64,000 nucleotides of DNA from positions 868,001 to 932,000 of the forward strand of contig QAIB01000001.1 in NCBI GenBank assembly GCA_030418545.1, written 5' to 3'. The stretch is from Xenophilus aerolatus (GTDB taxonomy: Bacteria > Pseudomonadota > Gammaproteobacteria > Burkholderiales > Burkholderiaceae_C). The notes beneath the pieces are model-generated. The model did no database searches, had not been told where the DNA came from, and worked only from the letters and a program-made list of their open reading frames with translations. This document shows positions 1 to 11,432 of this stretch, one piece after another. The translations under genes were made by a program, and so were the position numbers. Each line of letters opens with the position of its first letter. Position 1 is the stretch's first letter.

Positions 1-459
1 GATGGCGCGCACCTTGCCCGCACGGATCAGGTCGGCGAAGGCGCCCAGCGATTCCTCCAGCGGGGTGTCGGCGTCGTCGTCGTGCGACTGGTACAGGTCG
101 ATGTGGTCGGTCTGCAGGCGCTTGAGCGACGCGTCCACCGCCTCCTTGATGTAGGCCGCGCGCAGGCCCTTCCTGCCTTCGCCCATCGGTTTGCCGACCT
201 TGGTGGCCAGCACGATGCGCTCGCGCTTGCCGCTCTGGCGCAGCCACTTGCCGATGATCGTCTCCGACTCGCCGCCCACGTGGCCCGGCACCCAGGCCGA
301 GTACACGTCGGCGGTGTCGACGAAGTTGAAGCCGGCATCCAGCCAGGCGTCGAGCAGGCTGAAGGACATCGCCTCGTCGACCGTCCAGCCGAAGACGTTG
401 CCGCCGAAGGCGAGCGGAGAGACTTGCAGGCCGGAGCGGCCGAGGGGCTTGAGTTGCAT
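1..459 (-). CDS. Aldo/keto reductase, 3' end cut by window edge
   Basis: N-terminal 153 residues of an NADPH-dependent aldo/keto reductase that probably reduces or oxidises carbonyl/alcohol groups in the cytoplasm. The translation from ATG at 459 shows the family layout: early beta strand (PLGRSGLQVSPLAFGG), the DTADVY motif carrying Asp48 and Tyr53, Lys87 in VLATKVGK and His126 in LYQSHDDD. These are the usual Asp-Tyr-Lys-His tetrad positions. The C-terminal half lies outside the window, so substrate class cannot be judged. It is followed, about 110 bp upstream and on the same strand, by the chromate transporter genes. Family assignment is firm; substrate is unknown. Confidence 0.93.
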   Translation of the reverse strand, partial: MQLKPLGRSGLQVSPLAFGGNVFGWTVDEAMSFSLLDAWLDAGFNFVDTADVYSAWVPGHVGGESETIIGKWLRQSGKRERIVLATKVGKPMGEGRKGLRAAYIKEAVDASLKRLQTDHIDLYQSHDDDADTPLEESLGAFADLIRAGKVRAI

Positions 460-569
460 GGTGTCGTCCTGGATGAGGGCCGGCCAGTGTGCGCCCGTGC
501 GGCCGGGCGTGCGGCCGGCTGCGCCCAAATCCCCGCGCCGCGTTCGGGCGTCGGCCCCAGCGCAGCGGG

Positions 570-1169
570 TCAGACGAAGCCCAGCACGCCCAGCAGCGCG
601 CCCGCGCCCAGCAGCCACAGCAGGTGGATGCGCGTGCGCCAGACGATGAGGCCGGCCACGGCCGTGAGCAGCCACACGTGCCAGCCCGGCCGGCCGGGCG
701 ACTGGTTGCTGTTGGACAGCACCCAGCCGGTGGCGATGAGCAGGCCCACCACCACCGGCGCCATGCCCTGCTTGAAGGCGCGCACCTCGCGCCGCGTGCG
801 GTTGTGGTGGGCCCAGCGCGTGGCCAGGTAGGTGAGGGCGGTGCTCGGCAGCATGATGCCCACCATCGTCACGGCCAGGCCCAGCAGGCCCATGGCCCAG
901 GCCTGCGGCCCGGCACCGATGCCGCCGCTGGCATTGAGGCCCACGTTCCAGCCCATCAACGCGACGAAGAGCACGTTGGGCCCGGGCGCGGCCTGCGCGA
1001 TGGCCACCGACGAATTGAGCTGCGCGGCCGTCAGCCAGTGCTTCTGGTCGACCAGGTAGCGGTGCATGTCGGGCACGGTGGTGATGGCGCCGCTGATCGA
1101 CATCAGCGACAGCAGCATGTACTGCCCCAGCAGGGCCAGCCAGTCGTGCCAGTGCATCGAGATCGTCAT
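570..1169 (-). CDS. Chromate transporter, second half (short-chain CHR)
   Basis: Membrane protein of 199 residues in the chromate ion transporter (CHR) family, the second of a pair. The repeat signature APGPNVLFVALMGW near the N-terminus matches the PGPN motif of CHR domains, followed by several hydrophobic segments. Single-domain CHR proteins are usually encoded as adjacent pairs that together equal one full-length ChrA. Its ATG at 1169 overlaps the stop of the upstream partner (ATGA), so translation is probably coupled. Role, by family, is chromate or sulfate-like anion export from the cytoplasm; actual substrate is inference. Confidence 0.88.
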   Translation of the reverse strand: MTISMHWHDWLALLGQYMLLSLMSISGAITTVPDMHRYLVDQKHWLTAAQLNSSVAIAQAAPGPNVLFVALMGWNVGLNASGGIGAGPQAWAMGLLGLAVTMVGIMLPSTALTYLATRWAHHNRTRREVRAFKQGMAPVVVGLLIATGWVLSNSNQSPGRPGWHVWLLTAVAGLIVWRTRIHLLWLLGAGALLGVLGFV

Positions 1170-1762
1170 GCCGACAGCCGCGTCCAGGTCCACACGCAGG
1201 CCGCGCCGCCGACGCACAGCAGCACCCAACCCAGCGGCACCTGCACCACGCCGATCAGCACGAACACCAGCGCGACGATGGCCAGGCTGGCACCGAAGCC
1301 CAGCGGGTGGCGCCGCAGCGGCGGGATCAGCTTGACGCCGGTGGCCGCGATCAGCCCGCCCGACACCGCGCCCATGCCGCGCAGTGCCGCCGCCACCTGG
1401 GGGTTGGCGGCGTAGTGGGCATAGAGCACCGCCAGCGCGAGGATCACGACCAGCGGCACCGTCAGCATGCCGGCCACGGCGGCCGCCGCGCCGCGCCAGC
1501 CGAAGTGGCGGTCGCCGATCATGAGCGCGAGGTTGATGACGTTGGGGCCGGGCATCACCTGCGCGACGGCCCAGTCCTCCAGGAACTCGTCGGCCGTGAG
1601 CCACTTCTTCTTCTCGACCAGCTCGCGCTGCACGATGGCCAGCACGCCGCCGAAGCCCTGCAGCGCCAGGAAGGTGAAGGAGACGAAGAGGTCGCGCGGC
1701 GAGCGCGGTTGGGGGCGGCCCGCGTCGGCGGGCGCGGGGGCGTGTTCGGGGGCCGGCGGCAT
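1166..1762 (-). CDS. Chromate transporter, first half (short-chain CHR)
   Basis: Inner-membrane protein of 198 residues, first half of a split CHR-family anion transporter. After a proline-rich N-terminal stretch of about 20 residues it has FTFLALQGFGGVLAIVQREL, typical of the CHR N-terminal helix, and the motif VMPGPNVINLALMIG. Several hydrophobic helices follow. It overlaps the second half by four bases and is transcribed first, so the two are very likely one functional unit, an antiparallel heterodimer in the known two-gene CHR systems. No chrB-type regulator is next to it. Chromate resistance is the textbook role; not demonstrable from sequence alone. Confidence 0.88.
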   Translation of the reverse strand: MPPAPEHAPAPADAGRPQPRSPRDLFVSFTFLALQGFGGVLAIVQRELVEKKKWLTADEFLEDWAVAQVMPGPNVINLALMIGDRHFGWRGAAAAVAGMLTVPLVVILALAVLYAHYAANPQVAAALRGMGAVSGGLIAATGVKLIPPLRRHPLGFGASLAIVALVFVLIGVVQVPLGWVLLCVGGAACVWTWTRLSA

Positions 1763-1816
1763 GGTCGGCCGATTATGTCGGCGCCAGCCGGCCCGCCGGC
1801 TGACCGCGCGACCGCG

Positions 1817-3259
1817 TCAGTGGGCCGGCAGCGGCTCGCCCGTTCCGGGTGCCTGCAGCCGGGTGCGCAGCAGCAGGCCGCCCAGCAAGGCGGCGGCAGC
1901 GGCGAACAGCGCCCCGACGAAGAAGGCCGTCTGGTAGCCGCCGTTGAGGGCCGCGACCGGCGTGGCGCCCGCGGCCCCCAGCGCCGCCGTGCGTGCCGCC
2001 GCCAGGCTGGCCAGCACCGCCAGGCCCAGCGAGCCGCCCATCATGAAGGCCGTGTTCACCACGCCCGAGGCCAGGCCCGCGTCGGCCGGCGACACGTCGC
2101 TCATGGCCGCCAGCAGCATCGGGTTGAAGGCGATGCCCGCACCCAGGCCCAGCAGCAGCATGCCCGGCAGCACGTCGACCACGAAGCTGCCGCCCACCGG
2201 CGCCCGGGCGAAGAGCAGCAGCCCGACCATCGCGAGCCCGAGCCCCGCGGCCAGCGGGCGGCGGATGCCGAAGCGCATCACCAGCCGCGCCGACAGGCCC
2301 AGCGACAGGACCGCCATGATGAGGTTCGCCGGCAGGAAGGCCAGGCCCACCTGCATCGGGCTGTAGCCGAGCACCAGCTGCAGGTACAGCGCCGACATGA
2401 AGAACCACGCGAACATGCCGGCCGACCACAGCACGCCGGTGATGTTCGACACCGCGACATTGCGCAGGCGGAACAGCGACAGCGGCACCAGCGGATGCGC
2501 GACGCGCGATTCGATGAGCACGAAGGCCCCCATCAGCACCACGGCCGCACCGAGCAGGCCCAGCGTGCGCGCGGAGGTCCATCCGGCTTCGTTGCCGTTG
2601 ACCACGCCGTACACCGCCAGCATGAGCGACAGCGTCACCGTGACCGCGCCGCCGACGTCGAGCCGCCCTGGCGCCTGCTCGGCGCGCGAGTGCGGCAGCA
2701 GCGCCATGCACAGCGCGTACACCGCCACGCCGATGGGCAGGTTGACCAGGAAGATCCAGTGCCAGCTCAACGTGCTGGTGAGCAGGCCGCCCAGCAGCAC
2801 GCCGATGCTGCCGCCGCCCGCGCAGACGAAGCCGTACACGCCCATGGCCTTGGCGCGCTCGGCCGGCTCGCGGAACAGGTTCATGATCAGCGAGAGCGAC
2901 ACGGCCGACACCACCGCGCCGCCCAGCCCCTGCACGGCGCGCGCGGCGATCAGCAGCCATTGCGAGCGCGACAGCCCGCAGGCCAGCGAGGCCAGCGTGA
3001 ACAGCACCAGCCCGGCCAGGAACAGGCGGCGGTGGCCGTAGAGGTCGCCCAGCCGGCCGCCCAGCAGCAGGAAGCCGCCGAAGGTGAGCATGTAGGCGTT
3101 GACCACCCACACCAGCGAGGTCTCGGTGAAGCCGAGGTCGGCGCGGATCGAGGGCAGGGCGACGTTCACGATCGTGGTGTCGAGCACGATCATCAGCACG
3201 CCCAGGCACAGCACCATCAGGGCCAGCCAGCGGCGGCGGGAATCGGAGTCAGCCGTCAT
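1817..3259 (-). CDS. MFS transporter, DHA2 (EmrB/QacA) family
   Basis: Drug:proton antiporter of 480 residues in the inner membrane. The start MTADSDSRRRWLALMVLCLG leads into the first helix with LDTTIVNVALPSI, the signature of 14-helix DHA2 exporters, then WVVNAYMLTFGGFLLLGGRLGD (loop 2-3 motif A region, GGRLGDLYGHRR). Length and hydrophobic pattern fit 14 transmembrane helices. No membrane-fusion partner is adjacent, so it probably works alone across the inner membrane. It lies 55 bp downstream of a VOC-family gene on the same strand, but a terminator separates them. Substrate unknown. Confidence 0.92.
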   Translation of the reverse strand: MTADSDSRRRWLALMVLCLGVLMIVLDTTIVNVALPSIRADLGFTETSLVWVVNAYMLTFGGFLLLGGRLGDLYGHRRLFLAGLVLFTLASLACGLSRSQWLLIAARAVQGLGGAVVSAVSLSLIMNLFREPAERAKAMGVYGFVCAGGGSIGVLLGGLLTSTLSWHWIFLVNLPIGVAVYALCMALLPHSRAEQAPGRLDVGGAVTVTLSLMLAVYGVVNGNEAGWTSARTLGLLGAAVVLMGAFVLIESRVAHPLVPLSLFRLRNVAVSNITGVLWSAGMFAWFFMSALYLQLVLGYSPMQVGLAFLPANLIMAVLSLGLSARLVMRFGIRRPLAAGLGLAMVGLLLFARAPVGGSFVVDVLPGMLLLGLGAGIAFNPMLLAAMSDVSPADAGLASGVVNTAFMMGGSLGLAVLASLAAARTAALGAAGATPVAALNGGYQTAFFVGALFAAAAALLGGLLLRTRLQAPGTGEPLPAH

Positions 3260-3272
3260 GGCAGTTCATTCC

Positions 3273-3296
3273 AAAAAAAAGCGGCCCGCAGGCCGC
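3273..3296 (-). terminator. Rho-independent terminator after the VOC gene
   Basis: On the minus strand a perfect 6-bp stem GCGGCC/GGCCGC with a 4-base loop (stem arms 3281-3286 and 3291-3296) is followed by eight T residues (3273-3280 read as A on the plus strand). It lies 18 bp past the stop of the VOC gene and just before the transporter start, so it should insulate the two. Confidence 0.85.
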
Positions 3297-3314
3297 GGTG
3301 TGGAGCCACGGTGA

Positions 3315-3758
3315 TCAGGCCGGCGGGTTCCCGCTGTCGGTGATGACCATCCAGTTGACGCCGAAGCGGTCGGCGACCATGCCGAAGGACGAGGAGAAGA
3401 AGGTCTTGATGAGCGGCTGCTGCACGGTGCCGCCCTCGCTCAGCGCGTCGAAGGCCTTTTTCGTCTCGGCATCGTTCGGGTAGCTCAGCGACAGCGACAC
3501 GCCCTTGAACTCCGGCTTGCCGGAATTCATGCCGTCGGAGCACATGATGCGCGCACCGCCGACCAGCAGGCTGGCATGCATGACCTTCTCGGGATCGGCC
3601 TGCATGGGGCCGCAGCCTTCCGAGGCACTGGCGTTGGGATCGGGCGGGGCGTCCTTGAAGCGCATCAGCATCTCGACTTCGGCGCCGAGCGCCTTCTTGT
3701 AGAACGCGATGGCTTCCTCGGCGCGGCCTTCGAGGAAGAGGTAGGGCTGGATCAGCAT
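3315..3758 (-). CDS. VOC-family (PhnB-like) protein
   Basis: Cytoplasmic protein of 147 residues in the vicinal-oxygen-chelate fold, the PhnB-like subgroup of glyoxalase/bleomycin-resistance proteins. It begins MLIQPYLFLEGRAEEAIAFY, the typical first beta-alpha unit, and has the FGMVADRFGVNWMV ending found in this subgroup. Start at 3758 is chosen because an AAGGAGCC ribosome site sits just upstream; the longer open frame upstream lacks family similarity. Members are often of unknown function; some bind metals or small ligands. A terminator follows directly, so it is probably a single-gene unit. Confidence 0.9.
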   Translation of the reverse strand: MLIQPYLFLEGRAEEAIAFYKKALGAEVEMLMRFKDAPPDPNASASEGCGPMQADPEKVMHASLLVGGARIMCSDGMNSGKPEFKGVSLSLSYPNDAETKKAFDALSEGGTVQQPLIKTFFSSSFGMVADRFGVNWMVITDSGNPPA

Positions 3759-3949
3759 GGGGGCTCCTTGGGCGGTTGTGAGTCGGCGTCGGTTTGTGTA
3801 CGCCGTCCACAAACAATAGCAGGATCGATGCGCGGCGTCCACCGCGCGGCCGTCACGATGAGGAAAAGCGTGCGGAATGCCTCCCTCTGTGCGTGCCGGG
3901 CCGCAGTCGGGCACTGAACCGTGGCTGCCCGCTCGTGTCCAATGCGCCC

Positions 3950-5185
3950 ATGACCGTTTCCCGCCGCACCCGCGCGTCGCGCGCGCCCCTCGCCCCACGA
4001 CCGCTCGAGGACCTTGCCGCGCCCCGGCCCGTGGTCGCCTCGCCGGACGAGGCCGCCGCTGGGGCCACCAAGGCCCTGGTGCTGCAGGGCGGCGGCGCCC
4101 TCGGCGCCTACCAGGCAGGGGTGTACGAGGCGCTGTTCGAGCGCCACAAGGACATGGACTGGGTCGCCGGCGTGTCGATCGGGGCCATCAACGCCGCGCT
4201 GATCGCCGGCAACGCGCCCGAGCACCGGGTGGCGCGGCTGCGCGAGTTCTGGAACCTCGTGTCCTCGGCACCGGGGCAGATGCTGCCCGGCTGGGCCGGC
4301 GAGCGCAGCTGGCTCAACCAGTGGAGCGCCGGGTCGGCCGTGGCGCTGGGCATCCCGGGCTTCTTCGAGCCGCGCGTGACGCCCGCGCTGATGATGGGCG
4401 CGGCGGCGCCCATGCTGAGCTACTACGACACCAGCCCGCTCAAGGCCACGCTGGAACGGCTGGTCGATTTCGACCGCATCAACCGCCGCGAGATGCGCTT
4501 CTCGGTAGGCGCCGTGAACGTGCGCACCGGCAACATCGTCTACTTCGACAACGGCACGACCACGATCCGGCCCGAACACATCATGGCCAGCGGGGCGCTG
4601 CCGCCGGGCTTTCCGCCGGTCCACATCGACGGCGAGGACTACTGGGACGGCGGCATCGTGTCGAACACCCCGCTGCAGTACGTGCTCGACGAGCACGTGC
4701 GCAGCCGGCGCCTGCTGGTGTTGCAGGTCGACCTGTTCAGCGCCCGCGGCACGATGCCGCGCACGCTGGGCGAAGTGGCGGCGCGGCAGAAGGACATCCA
4801 GTACTCCAGCCGCACCCGGATGAACACCGACGCCCTGGCCGCCAACGTGAACCTGCAGCAGGCCCTGGCGGCGCTGCTGGAGCGCCTGCCCGCGCACCTG
4901 CGCCGCGAGCCCGACGTGGCCGCGCTGTGCGCCCACCTGCGCAGCGAGCCGATCGACATCGTCCACCTCATCTACCGCCACAAGCCCTACGAGCTCGACT
5001 CGAAGGACTACGAGTTCTCGCGCATCACCGTCGACGAGCACTGGGAGAGCGGCGCGCGCGACATGCGCATCACGCTGCAGCACCCGGAGTGGCTGCGCCC
5101 CACGGCGCAGGCCGGCGGCGTGACCACCTACGACCTGAGCGAGCCGGACGTGGCGCGGGTGCGCCACCCGGGCACGGCGGTCTGA
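3950..5185 (+). CDS. Patatin-like phospholipase family protein
   Basis: Serine acyl hydrolase of 411 residues. Visible catalytic features are the oxyanion motif [11 protein letters not shown] (residues 47-57), the nucleophile elbow GVSIG with Ser76, and the dyad Asp233 in [12 protein letters not shown]. The C-terminal third (about residues 290-400) is the extension seen in the bacterial patatins that carry a DUF3734-type tail. The 40-residue N-terminus is basic and proline/alanine rich. The next gene downstream is 3-hydroxybutyrate dehydrogenase, which suggests, as inference, a role in lipid or polyhydroxybutyrate turnover. ATG at 3950 was chosen over an earlier in-frame start because conserved sequence begins after it. 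Confidence 0.93.
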   Translation: MTVSRRTRASRAPLAPRPLEDLAAPRPVVASPDEAAAGATKALVLQGGGALGAYQAGVYEALFERHKDMDWVAGVSIGAINAALIAGNAPEHRVARLREFWNLVSSAPGQMLPGWAGERSWLNQWSAGSAVALGIPGFFEPRVTPALMMGAAAPMLSYYDTSPLKATLERLVDFDRINRREMRFSVGAVNVRTGNIVYFDNGTTTIRPEHIMASGALPPGFPPVHIDGEDYWDGGIVSNTPLQYVLDEHVRSRRLLVLQVDLFSARGTMPRTLGEVAARQKDIQYSSRTRMNTDALAANVNLQQALAALLERLPAHLRREPDVAALCAHLRSEPIDIVHLIYRHKPYELDSKDYEFSRITVDEHWESGARDMRITLQHPEWLRPTAQAGGVTTYDLSEPDVARVRHPGTAV

Positions 5186-5312
5186 GGGGCGATTCAGCTT
5201 CCCCTAAGGCGGCGCGGCGAAGCTGCAGCCTCGCTGTCACACAGGCCGTGCGCCCGAGGCCGGCCCCGTTCTTGCAGGCTGCGCGCACGCTCCCCCCGCT
5301 TGAATGCGGGCT

Positions 5313-5430
5313 TCCGCACGCCAAGGACGCAGAACTCACGCAGAGGACGCAAAAGATTCCGAAGAAATTTTTCTCGAATTCCTTTTGCATCCTTCGCGAA
5401 ACCTTCGCGCCCTTCGCGTACGGATGTCCG
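5313..5430 (-). repeat. Interspersed repeat family A, copy 1
   Basis: Non-coding, imperfectly palindromic element rich in GCGAAGG and CCTTCGC. Its right end, read on the minus strand (CGGACATCCGTACGCGAAGG and following), matches the left end of the element at 48279-48399 for about 40 bases with few mismatches. It fills most of the space between the patatin gene and 3-hydroxybutyrate dehydrogenase and ends 33 bp before the latter's ATG. The translated peptide [10 protein letters not shown] is common in spurious proteins of Comamonadaceae genomes, which is recollection, not something shown here. Confidence 0.8.
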
Positions 5431-5463
5431 ACCCCGCTTTCTCTCAACCTCAAGGACCACAAC

Positions 5464-6246
5464 ATGCAACTCAAGGAGAAGGTCGCCTACATCACCGGCT
5501 CGGCCAGCGGCATCGGCAAGGAAATCGCCATCGTCTATGCGCGCGAAGGCGCCAAGATCGTCATTGCCGACCTGAACAAGGAGGCCGCCGAGGCGACGGC
5601 CGCCGAGCTGAGGGCCACGGGTGCTCAAGCCATCGGCGTGGCGGTGGACGTGACCAACGAGGACCAGGTCGACGCCTCGGTCGAGGAGGCCGTGAAGGCC
5701 TTCGGCGGCATCGACATCCTGGTGAGCAACGCCGGCATCCAGATCGTCCACCCGGTGGAGGAATTCGCCTTCGCCGACTGGAAGAAGATGCTCGCCATCC
5801 ACCTCGACGGTGCCTTCCTGACCACCAAGGCCTGCCTCAAGCACATGTACGCGCAGGGCCGCGGCGGGCGCGTGATCTACATGGGCTCGGTGCACTCCAA
5901 GGAAGCCTCGCTGCTGAAGGCCCCCTACGTCACGGCCAAGCACGGCCTGATCGGCCTGGCCAAGACGGTCGCCAAGGAAGGCGCGAAGCACGGCGTGGCG
6001 GCCAACGTGATCTGCCCGGGCTTCGTGCGCACGCCACTGGTCGAGAAGCAGATCCCCGAACAGGCGAAGACGCTGGGCATCACCGAGGAAGAGGTGGTCA
6101 GGAACGTGATGCTCAAGGAGACGGTGGACGGCGAGTTCACCACCACCGACGACGTGGCCCAGGTGGCGCTGCTGTTCGCCGCCTTCCCGACCAACGCATT
6201 GACCGGCCAGTCGATGGTCGTGAGCCACGGCTGGTTCATGCAGTGA
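5464..6246 (+). CDS. bdhA: 3-hydroxybutyrate dehydrogenase (SDR)
   Basis: Short-chain dehydrogenase of 260 residues, the usual length for D-3-hydroxybutyrate dehydrogenase, which interconverts 3-hydroxybutyrate and acetoacetate with NAD in the cytoplasm during polyhydroxybutyrate use. Visible motifs: TGSASGIG nucleotide-binding loop (11-18), SNAGIQ, the catalytic segment with YVTAKHG (Tyr and Lys), and the C-terminal [20 protein letters not shown] ending that is characteristic of this enzyme. AAGGA lies seven bases before the ATG. It follows the patatin gene and repeat A1; co-transcription across the repeat is uncertain. Confidence 0.95.
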   Translation: MQLKEKVAYITGSASGIGKEIAIVYAREGAKIVIADLNKEAAEATAAELRATGAQAIGVAVDVTNEDQVDASVEEAVKAFGGIDILVSNAGIQIVHPVEEFAFADWKKMLAIHLDGAFLTTKACLKHMYAQGRGGRVIYMGSVHSKEASLLKAPYVTAKHGLIGLAKTVAKEGAKHGVAANVICPGFVRTPLVEKQIPEQAKTLGITEEEVVRNVMLKETVDGEFTTTDDVAQVALLFAAFPTNALTGQSMVVSHGWFMQ

Positions 6247-6341
6247 GCCGGGTGCGTGCGGCCTCCGCCTACAAAGGGAGGCGGCGCGCGCCGAGCGCGG
6301 CGATGGCGAAATCGTCGTTCGGGAGTGATAAGGTCGCGGCC

Positions 6342-6947
6342 ATGCCTGCCCACCTGGACCTCCCCCGTTTCCCCTCGTTCATGACGGCATGCCGCGGCGC
6401 GGGGGCGACCGCCCTCGCCGCGGTCGTGCTCGCCGGCTGCACCTCCGTGTCGCTGGACGAACCGCCGCGCCGACCGCCGCCGCCGATGCCGTACCCGCAA
6501 CAGGTGCCGCCGCCGCAACCCATGCCGCCGCAGGCGATGCCCGCCCCGGCGCCGGCCCCTGCGCCGCCCGTGGTGCGCGAGCCGCAACTGGCCGCCTTCA
6601 GCACCCGGCTCGACGGCCGCAACGAGGTGCCGCCGGTCTACAGCATGGGCACCGGCACGCTGGATGCGGTTCTCGACCGCGAGAGCGGTCTCTTCCGGTT
6701 CCGCCTCAGCTTCTCGAACCTCAGCGGCCCGGTCACGGCGGCGCATTTCCACGGCCCGGCCGACGTCGGCGGCAACGCACCGCCCGTGGTCACGCTCAAC
6801 GGCCCCTACAACGTCCCCTACGAAGGCCGCCTGACGCTGACGCCGGCGCAGCGGGCCGACCTGCTGGCCGGCCGCTGGTACGTCAACATCCACACCGAGC
6901 GCAATCCGGCCGGCGAACTGCGCGGCCAGATCATCGAGCGGCGCTGA
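6342..6947 (+). CDS. CHRD-domain lipoprotein
   Basis: Exported lipoprotein of about 201 residues. A hydrophobic signal ends in the lipobox VVLAGC (Cys at about residue 33), followed by a proline-rich tether (PPRRPPPPMPYPQQVPPPQP and more, about residues 40-80). The rest is one CHRD domain: LDGRNEVPPV, FRLSFSNLSGPVTAAHFHGP, and WYVNIHTERNPAGELRGQI, all typical of this beta-rich extracellular fold first named in chordin. Two other in-frame starts exist (6303 and 6381); 6342 has AAGG upstream, while 6381 would give the most compact signal peptide. Function of bacterial CHRD lipoproteins is unknown. Confidence 0.88.
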   Translation: MPAHLDLPRFPSFMTACRGAGATALAAVVLAGCTSVSLDEPPRRPPPPMPYPQQVPPPQPMPPQAMPAPAPAPAPPVVREPQLAAFSTRLDGRNEVPPVYSMGTGTLDAVLDRESGLFRFRLSFSNLSGPVTAAHFHGPADVGGNAPPVVTLNGPYNVPYEGRLTLTPAQRADLLAGRWYVNIHTERNPAGELRGQIIERR

Positions 6948-6965
6948 GCCGCGCCTGCGCGCGCG

Positions 6966-7895
6966 TCAGAGCCTCATGGACCAGGTCTCGCCGACCAGTT
7001 GCTGGCCGAAGCCTTCATAGGCCTCGGACTTGTCCAGCACGAAACCGCGCTTGGCATAGATGCCGCGCGCGGCCGTGAGGCAGCTGTTGGTCCACAGGAC
7101 CATCTTCCTGTAACCCCTGGCGCGCGCGAAGGCGATGGCCTCGTCGGTCAACCGCGCGCCCAGGCCCAGGCCGCGGGCCTGCGGCGCCAGGATCAGCATG
7201 CGCAACTGCGCCACCGTGGCCGACTTGCGGACCACGAAGATCGCGCCGACGCGCTCGCCATCGAGTTCGGCGATCCAGCATTTCTCCCACTCCCGCTGGA
7301 ACTTGCGCACGAACTGCGCCGCGATGTCGGCGACCAGCGCCTCGAATTCCATGTTCCAGCCGTACTCGCGGGCATAGACCTCGCCGTGCTGCTGCACCAC
7401 CCAGCCGATGTCGCCGGGCACCGGGTCGCGCAGCAGCACCGTGCGGGTGGACGGGGGCGGGGCGTCGAGCAGCGCCTCGAGCCGCGCCATCGCCGCCACC
7501 GCCTCGGCGCGCTGCGCCGGCGCCAGCGGCGCCAGCAGGGCCGCCGCCTCTTCGCGCGACTTCTGCTGCAGCGGCGCGAAGGCGGCGTGGCCGGCCTCGG
7601 TGAGTTCGAGAAGGCTCTGGCGGGCGTCCGTCGGGCTGGGTGTGCGCCGCAGCCAGCCCGCGGCCTCGAAGCGCTTGAGGATGCGGCTGAGGTAGCCGCC
7701 GTCCACACCCAGTTCGCGCTGCAGCACGGTGGCGCTCAGGCCGCTGCGGTGCGCGAGTTCGTACAGCACGCGCACATCGGTCAGCGACAGCTCGCTGCCC
7801 AGGTAGGGGTCGAGCGCGCCGATGCGGCGGGTGAAGAAACGGTTGAAGCGGCGCACGGCCTTGACCTGGGCAGTCGGAACGGAAACGGCTGTCAT
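6966..7895 (-). CDS. MarR-type regulator fused to a GNAT acetyltransferase
   Basis: Two-domain protein of 309 residues. Residues 1-150 form a MarR winged helix (LSLTDVRVLYELAHRSGLSA, DGGYLSRILKRFEAAGWLRR, DARQSLLELTEAG). Residues 155-309 form a GNAT acetyltransferase with a substrate-binding part (GEVYAREYGWNMEFEALVAD) and an acetyl-CoA loop LAPQARGLGLGARL followed by IYAKRGFVLDKSE. This fusion recurs in proteobacteria; the acetyltransferase probably either senses or modifies a small amine or thiol. ATG at 7895 fits the MarR domain start. A perfect dyad lies 8 bases upstream, so autorepression is likely. Confidence 0.92.
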   Translation of the reverse strand: MTAVSVPTAQVKAVRRFNRFFTRRIGALDPYLGSELSLTDVRVLYELAHRSGLSATVLQRELGVDGGYLSRILKRFEAAGWLRRTPSPTDARQSLLELTEAGHAAFAPLQQKSREEAAALLAPLAPAQRAEAVAAMARLEALLDAPPPSTRTVLLRDPVPGDIGWVVQQHGEVYAREYGWNMEFEALVADIAAQFVRKFQREWEKCWIAELDGERVGAIFVVRKSATVAQLRMLILAPQARGLGLGARLTDEAIAFARARGYRKMVLWTNSCLTAARGIYAKRGFVLDKSEAYEGFGQQLVGETWSMRL

Positions 7896-7902
7896 CTTGC
7901 TA

Positions 7903-7925
7903 TTGTCAACTTGAATGGTTGACAA
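7903..7925. promoter_or_regulatory. Dyad operator upstream of the MarR-GNAT gene
   Basis: Perfect inverted repeat TTGTCAAC-N7-GTTGACAA, eight bases per arm, 8 bp from the ATG of the MarR-GNAT gene and between it and the divergent ygiQ gene. Position and size fit a MarR dimer site and would block transcription of its own gene. Binding is inference; the symmetry is seen directly. Confidence 0.75.
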
Positions 7926-8096
7926 AAGCAAGTTTATGGCGGGGTGGTGGGCGCATGGTGGCCCGGGGCCGCGCGTCCGGTCCGGCCTTGGGTCTCGTGG
8001 GGCCATCGGCCCCTTCGGTAAAATGCGCGGTCCCCACGCGTAGCAGACAACCGGGCCCCGCCGCCACCCGGACCGCGTCTGCCATTCCCTTCCACG

Positions 8097-10463
<2,367 letters not shown>

Positions 10464-10511
10464 GCAGGAGAGGCCCGAGGCGCCGTCACGCCGAGCGTGT
10501 ATGGTGGCGCC

Positions 10512-11417
10512 ATGACCGCGTTGCGCATTCCCGTCCCCCGCCGTGCCTGGCTGGCGGCGCTTGCAGTGGGATTGGCGCTGCTCGGCGGCCACGCGCGCGC
10601 GGCGGAATCCTCCGGCGGCCAGGCGCTGCTCGACAGCTTCGCGCAGATCAACGCGCGCATGGCCAAGAGCGGCCTGGGCCGGCCGATGGTGCTCGAGTCG
10701 GCCGAGACGCCGAACGGCCTCAAGGGCGACGTCTATGCCGTAGTCGACCACCGCCTCGACGAGCTGCGAGGCGCGCTGCAGAAGCCCGAGCAGTGGTGCG
10801 AGCTGCTCACCCTGCACATCAACAACCGCCGCTGCCGGGTGGGGCAGGCCGCGGGGGGCGGCGCCACGCTCACGCTGAGCGTGGTGCGCCGCTACGACAA
10901 GCCGGTGGAAGAGGCCTTCGAGCTTCCATTCAGCTACCGCGTGGCCTCCTCGACGCCGGACTTCCTCGCGGTCGACATGCGCACCGCCGAAGGCCCCTTC
11001 GGCACCAGCAACTACCGCGTGCTGCTGGAGGCGGTGCGGCTGGATGACGAGCGCACCTTCCTGCACTTCGGCTACGGCTACGAGCACAACATGATGGTCA
11101 AGCTGGCGACCCAGGCCTACCTGGCGACCTTCGGTGCCAACAAGGTAGGCTTCACCGTCACGGGCCGCGACGAGAACGGCCAGCCGGTGCACATCACCGG
11201 CCTGCGCGGCCTGGTGGAGCGCAACGCGATGCGCTACTTCCTCACGCTCGATGCCTACCTCTCGGGCCTGGATGCGCCGGCCGCCGAGCGCCGCGAGCGT
11301 CGGCAGCGCCTGTGGTTCACGTCCACCGAGCGCTACCCGCGCCAGCTCAAGGAGGTCGACCTGGCGACCTACCTGGCCCAGAAGCGCGCCGACCGCGAAC
11401 GCGACGGCGGCCGCTAG
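10512..11417 (+). CDS. Unknown exported protein
   Basis: Protein of 301 residues that I do not recognise. A clear Sec signal peptide ([21 protein letters not shown]) predicts cleavage near residue 34. The mature part has [20 protein letters not shown], a pair of cysteines ([16 protein letters not shown]) spaced to form a disulfide, then beta-rich sequence ([40 protein letters not shown]) and a charged C-terminal helix. This looks like a periplasmic or outer-membrane-associated globular protein. ATG 10512 is preferred over 10497 because it places a short basic n-region before the hydrophobic core. It follows ygiQ by 48 bp and may be co-transcribed. Confidence 0.85.
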   Translation: MTALRIPVPRRAWLAALAVGLALLGGHARAAESSGGQALLDSFAQINARMAKSGLGRPMVLESAETPNGLKGDVYAVVDHRLDELRGALQKPEQWCELLTLHINNRRCRVGQAAGGGATLTLSVVRRYDKPVEEAFELPFSYRVASSTPDFLAVDMRTAEGPFGTSNYRVLLEAVRLDDERTFLHFGYGYEHNMMVKLATQAYLATFGANKVGFTVTGRDENGQPVHITGLRGLVERNAMRYFLTLDAYLSGLDAPAAERRERRQRLWFTSTERYPRQLKEVDLATYLAQKRADRERDGGR

Positions 11418-11432
11418 CGATCGTGTGCCGGC

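Noticed and set aside
5186-5312. Possible terminator after the patatin gene
   Set aside because: No stable stem with a T-run; the only structured part of the gap is repeat A1.
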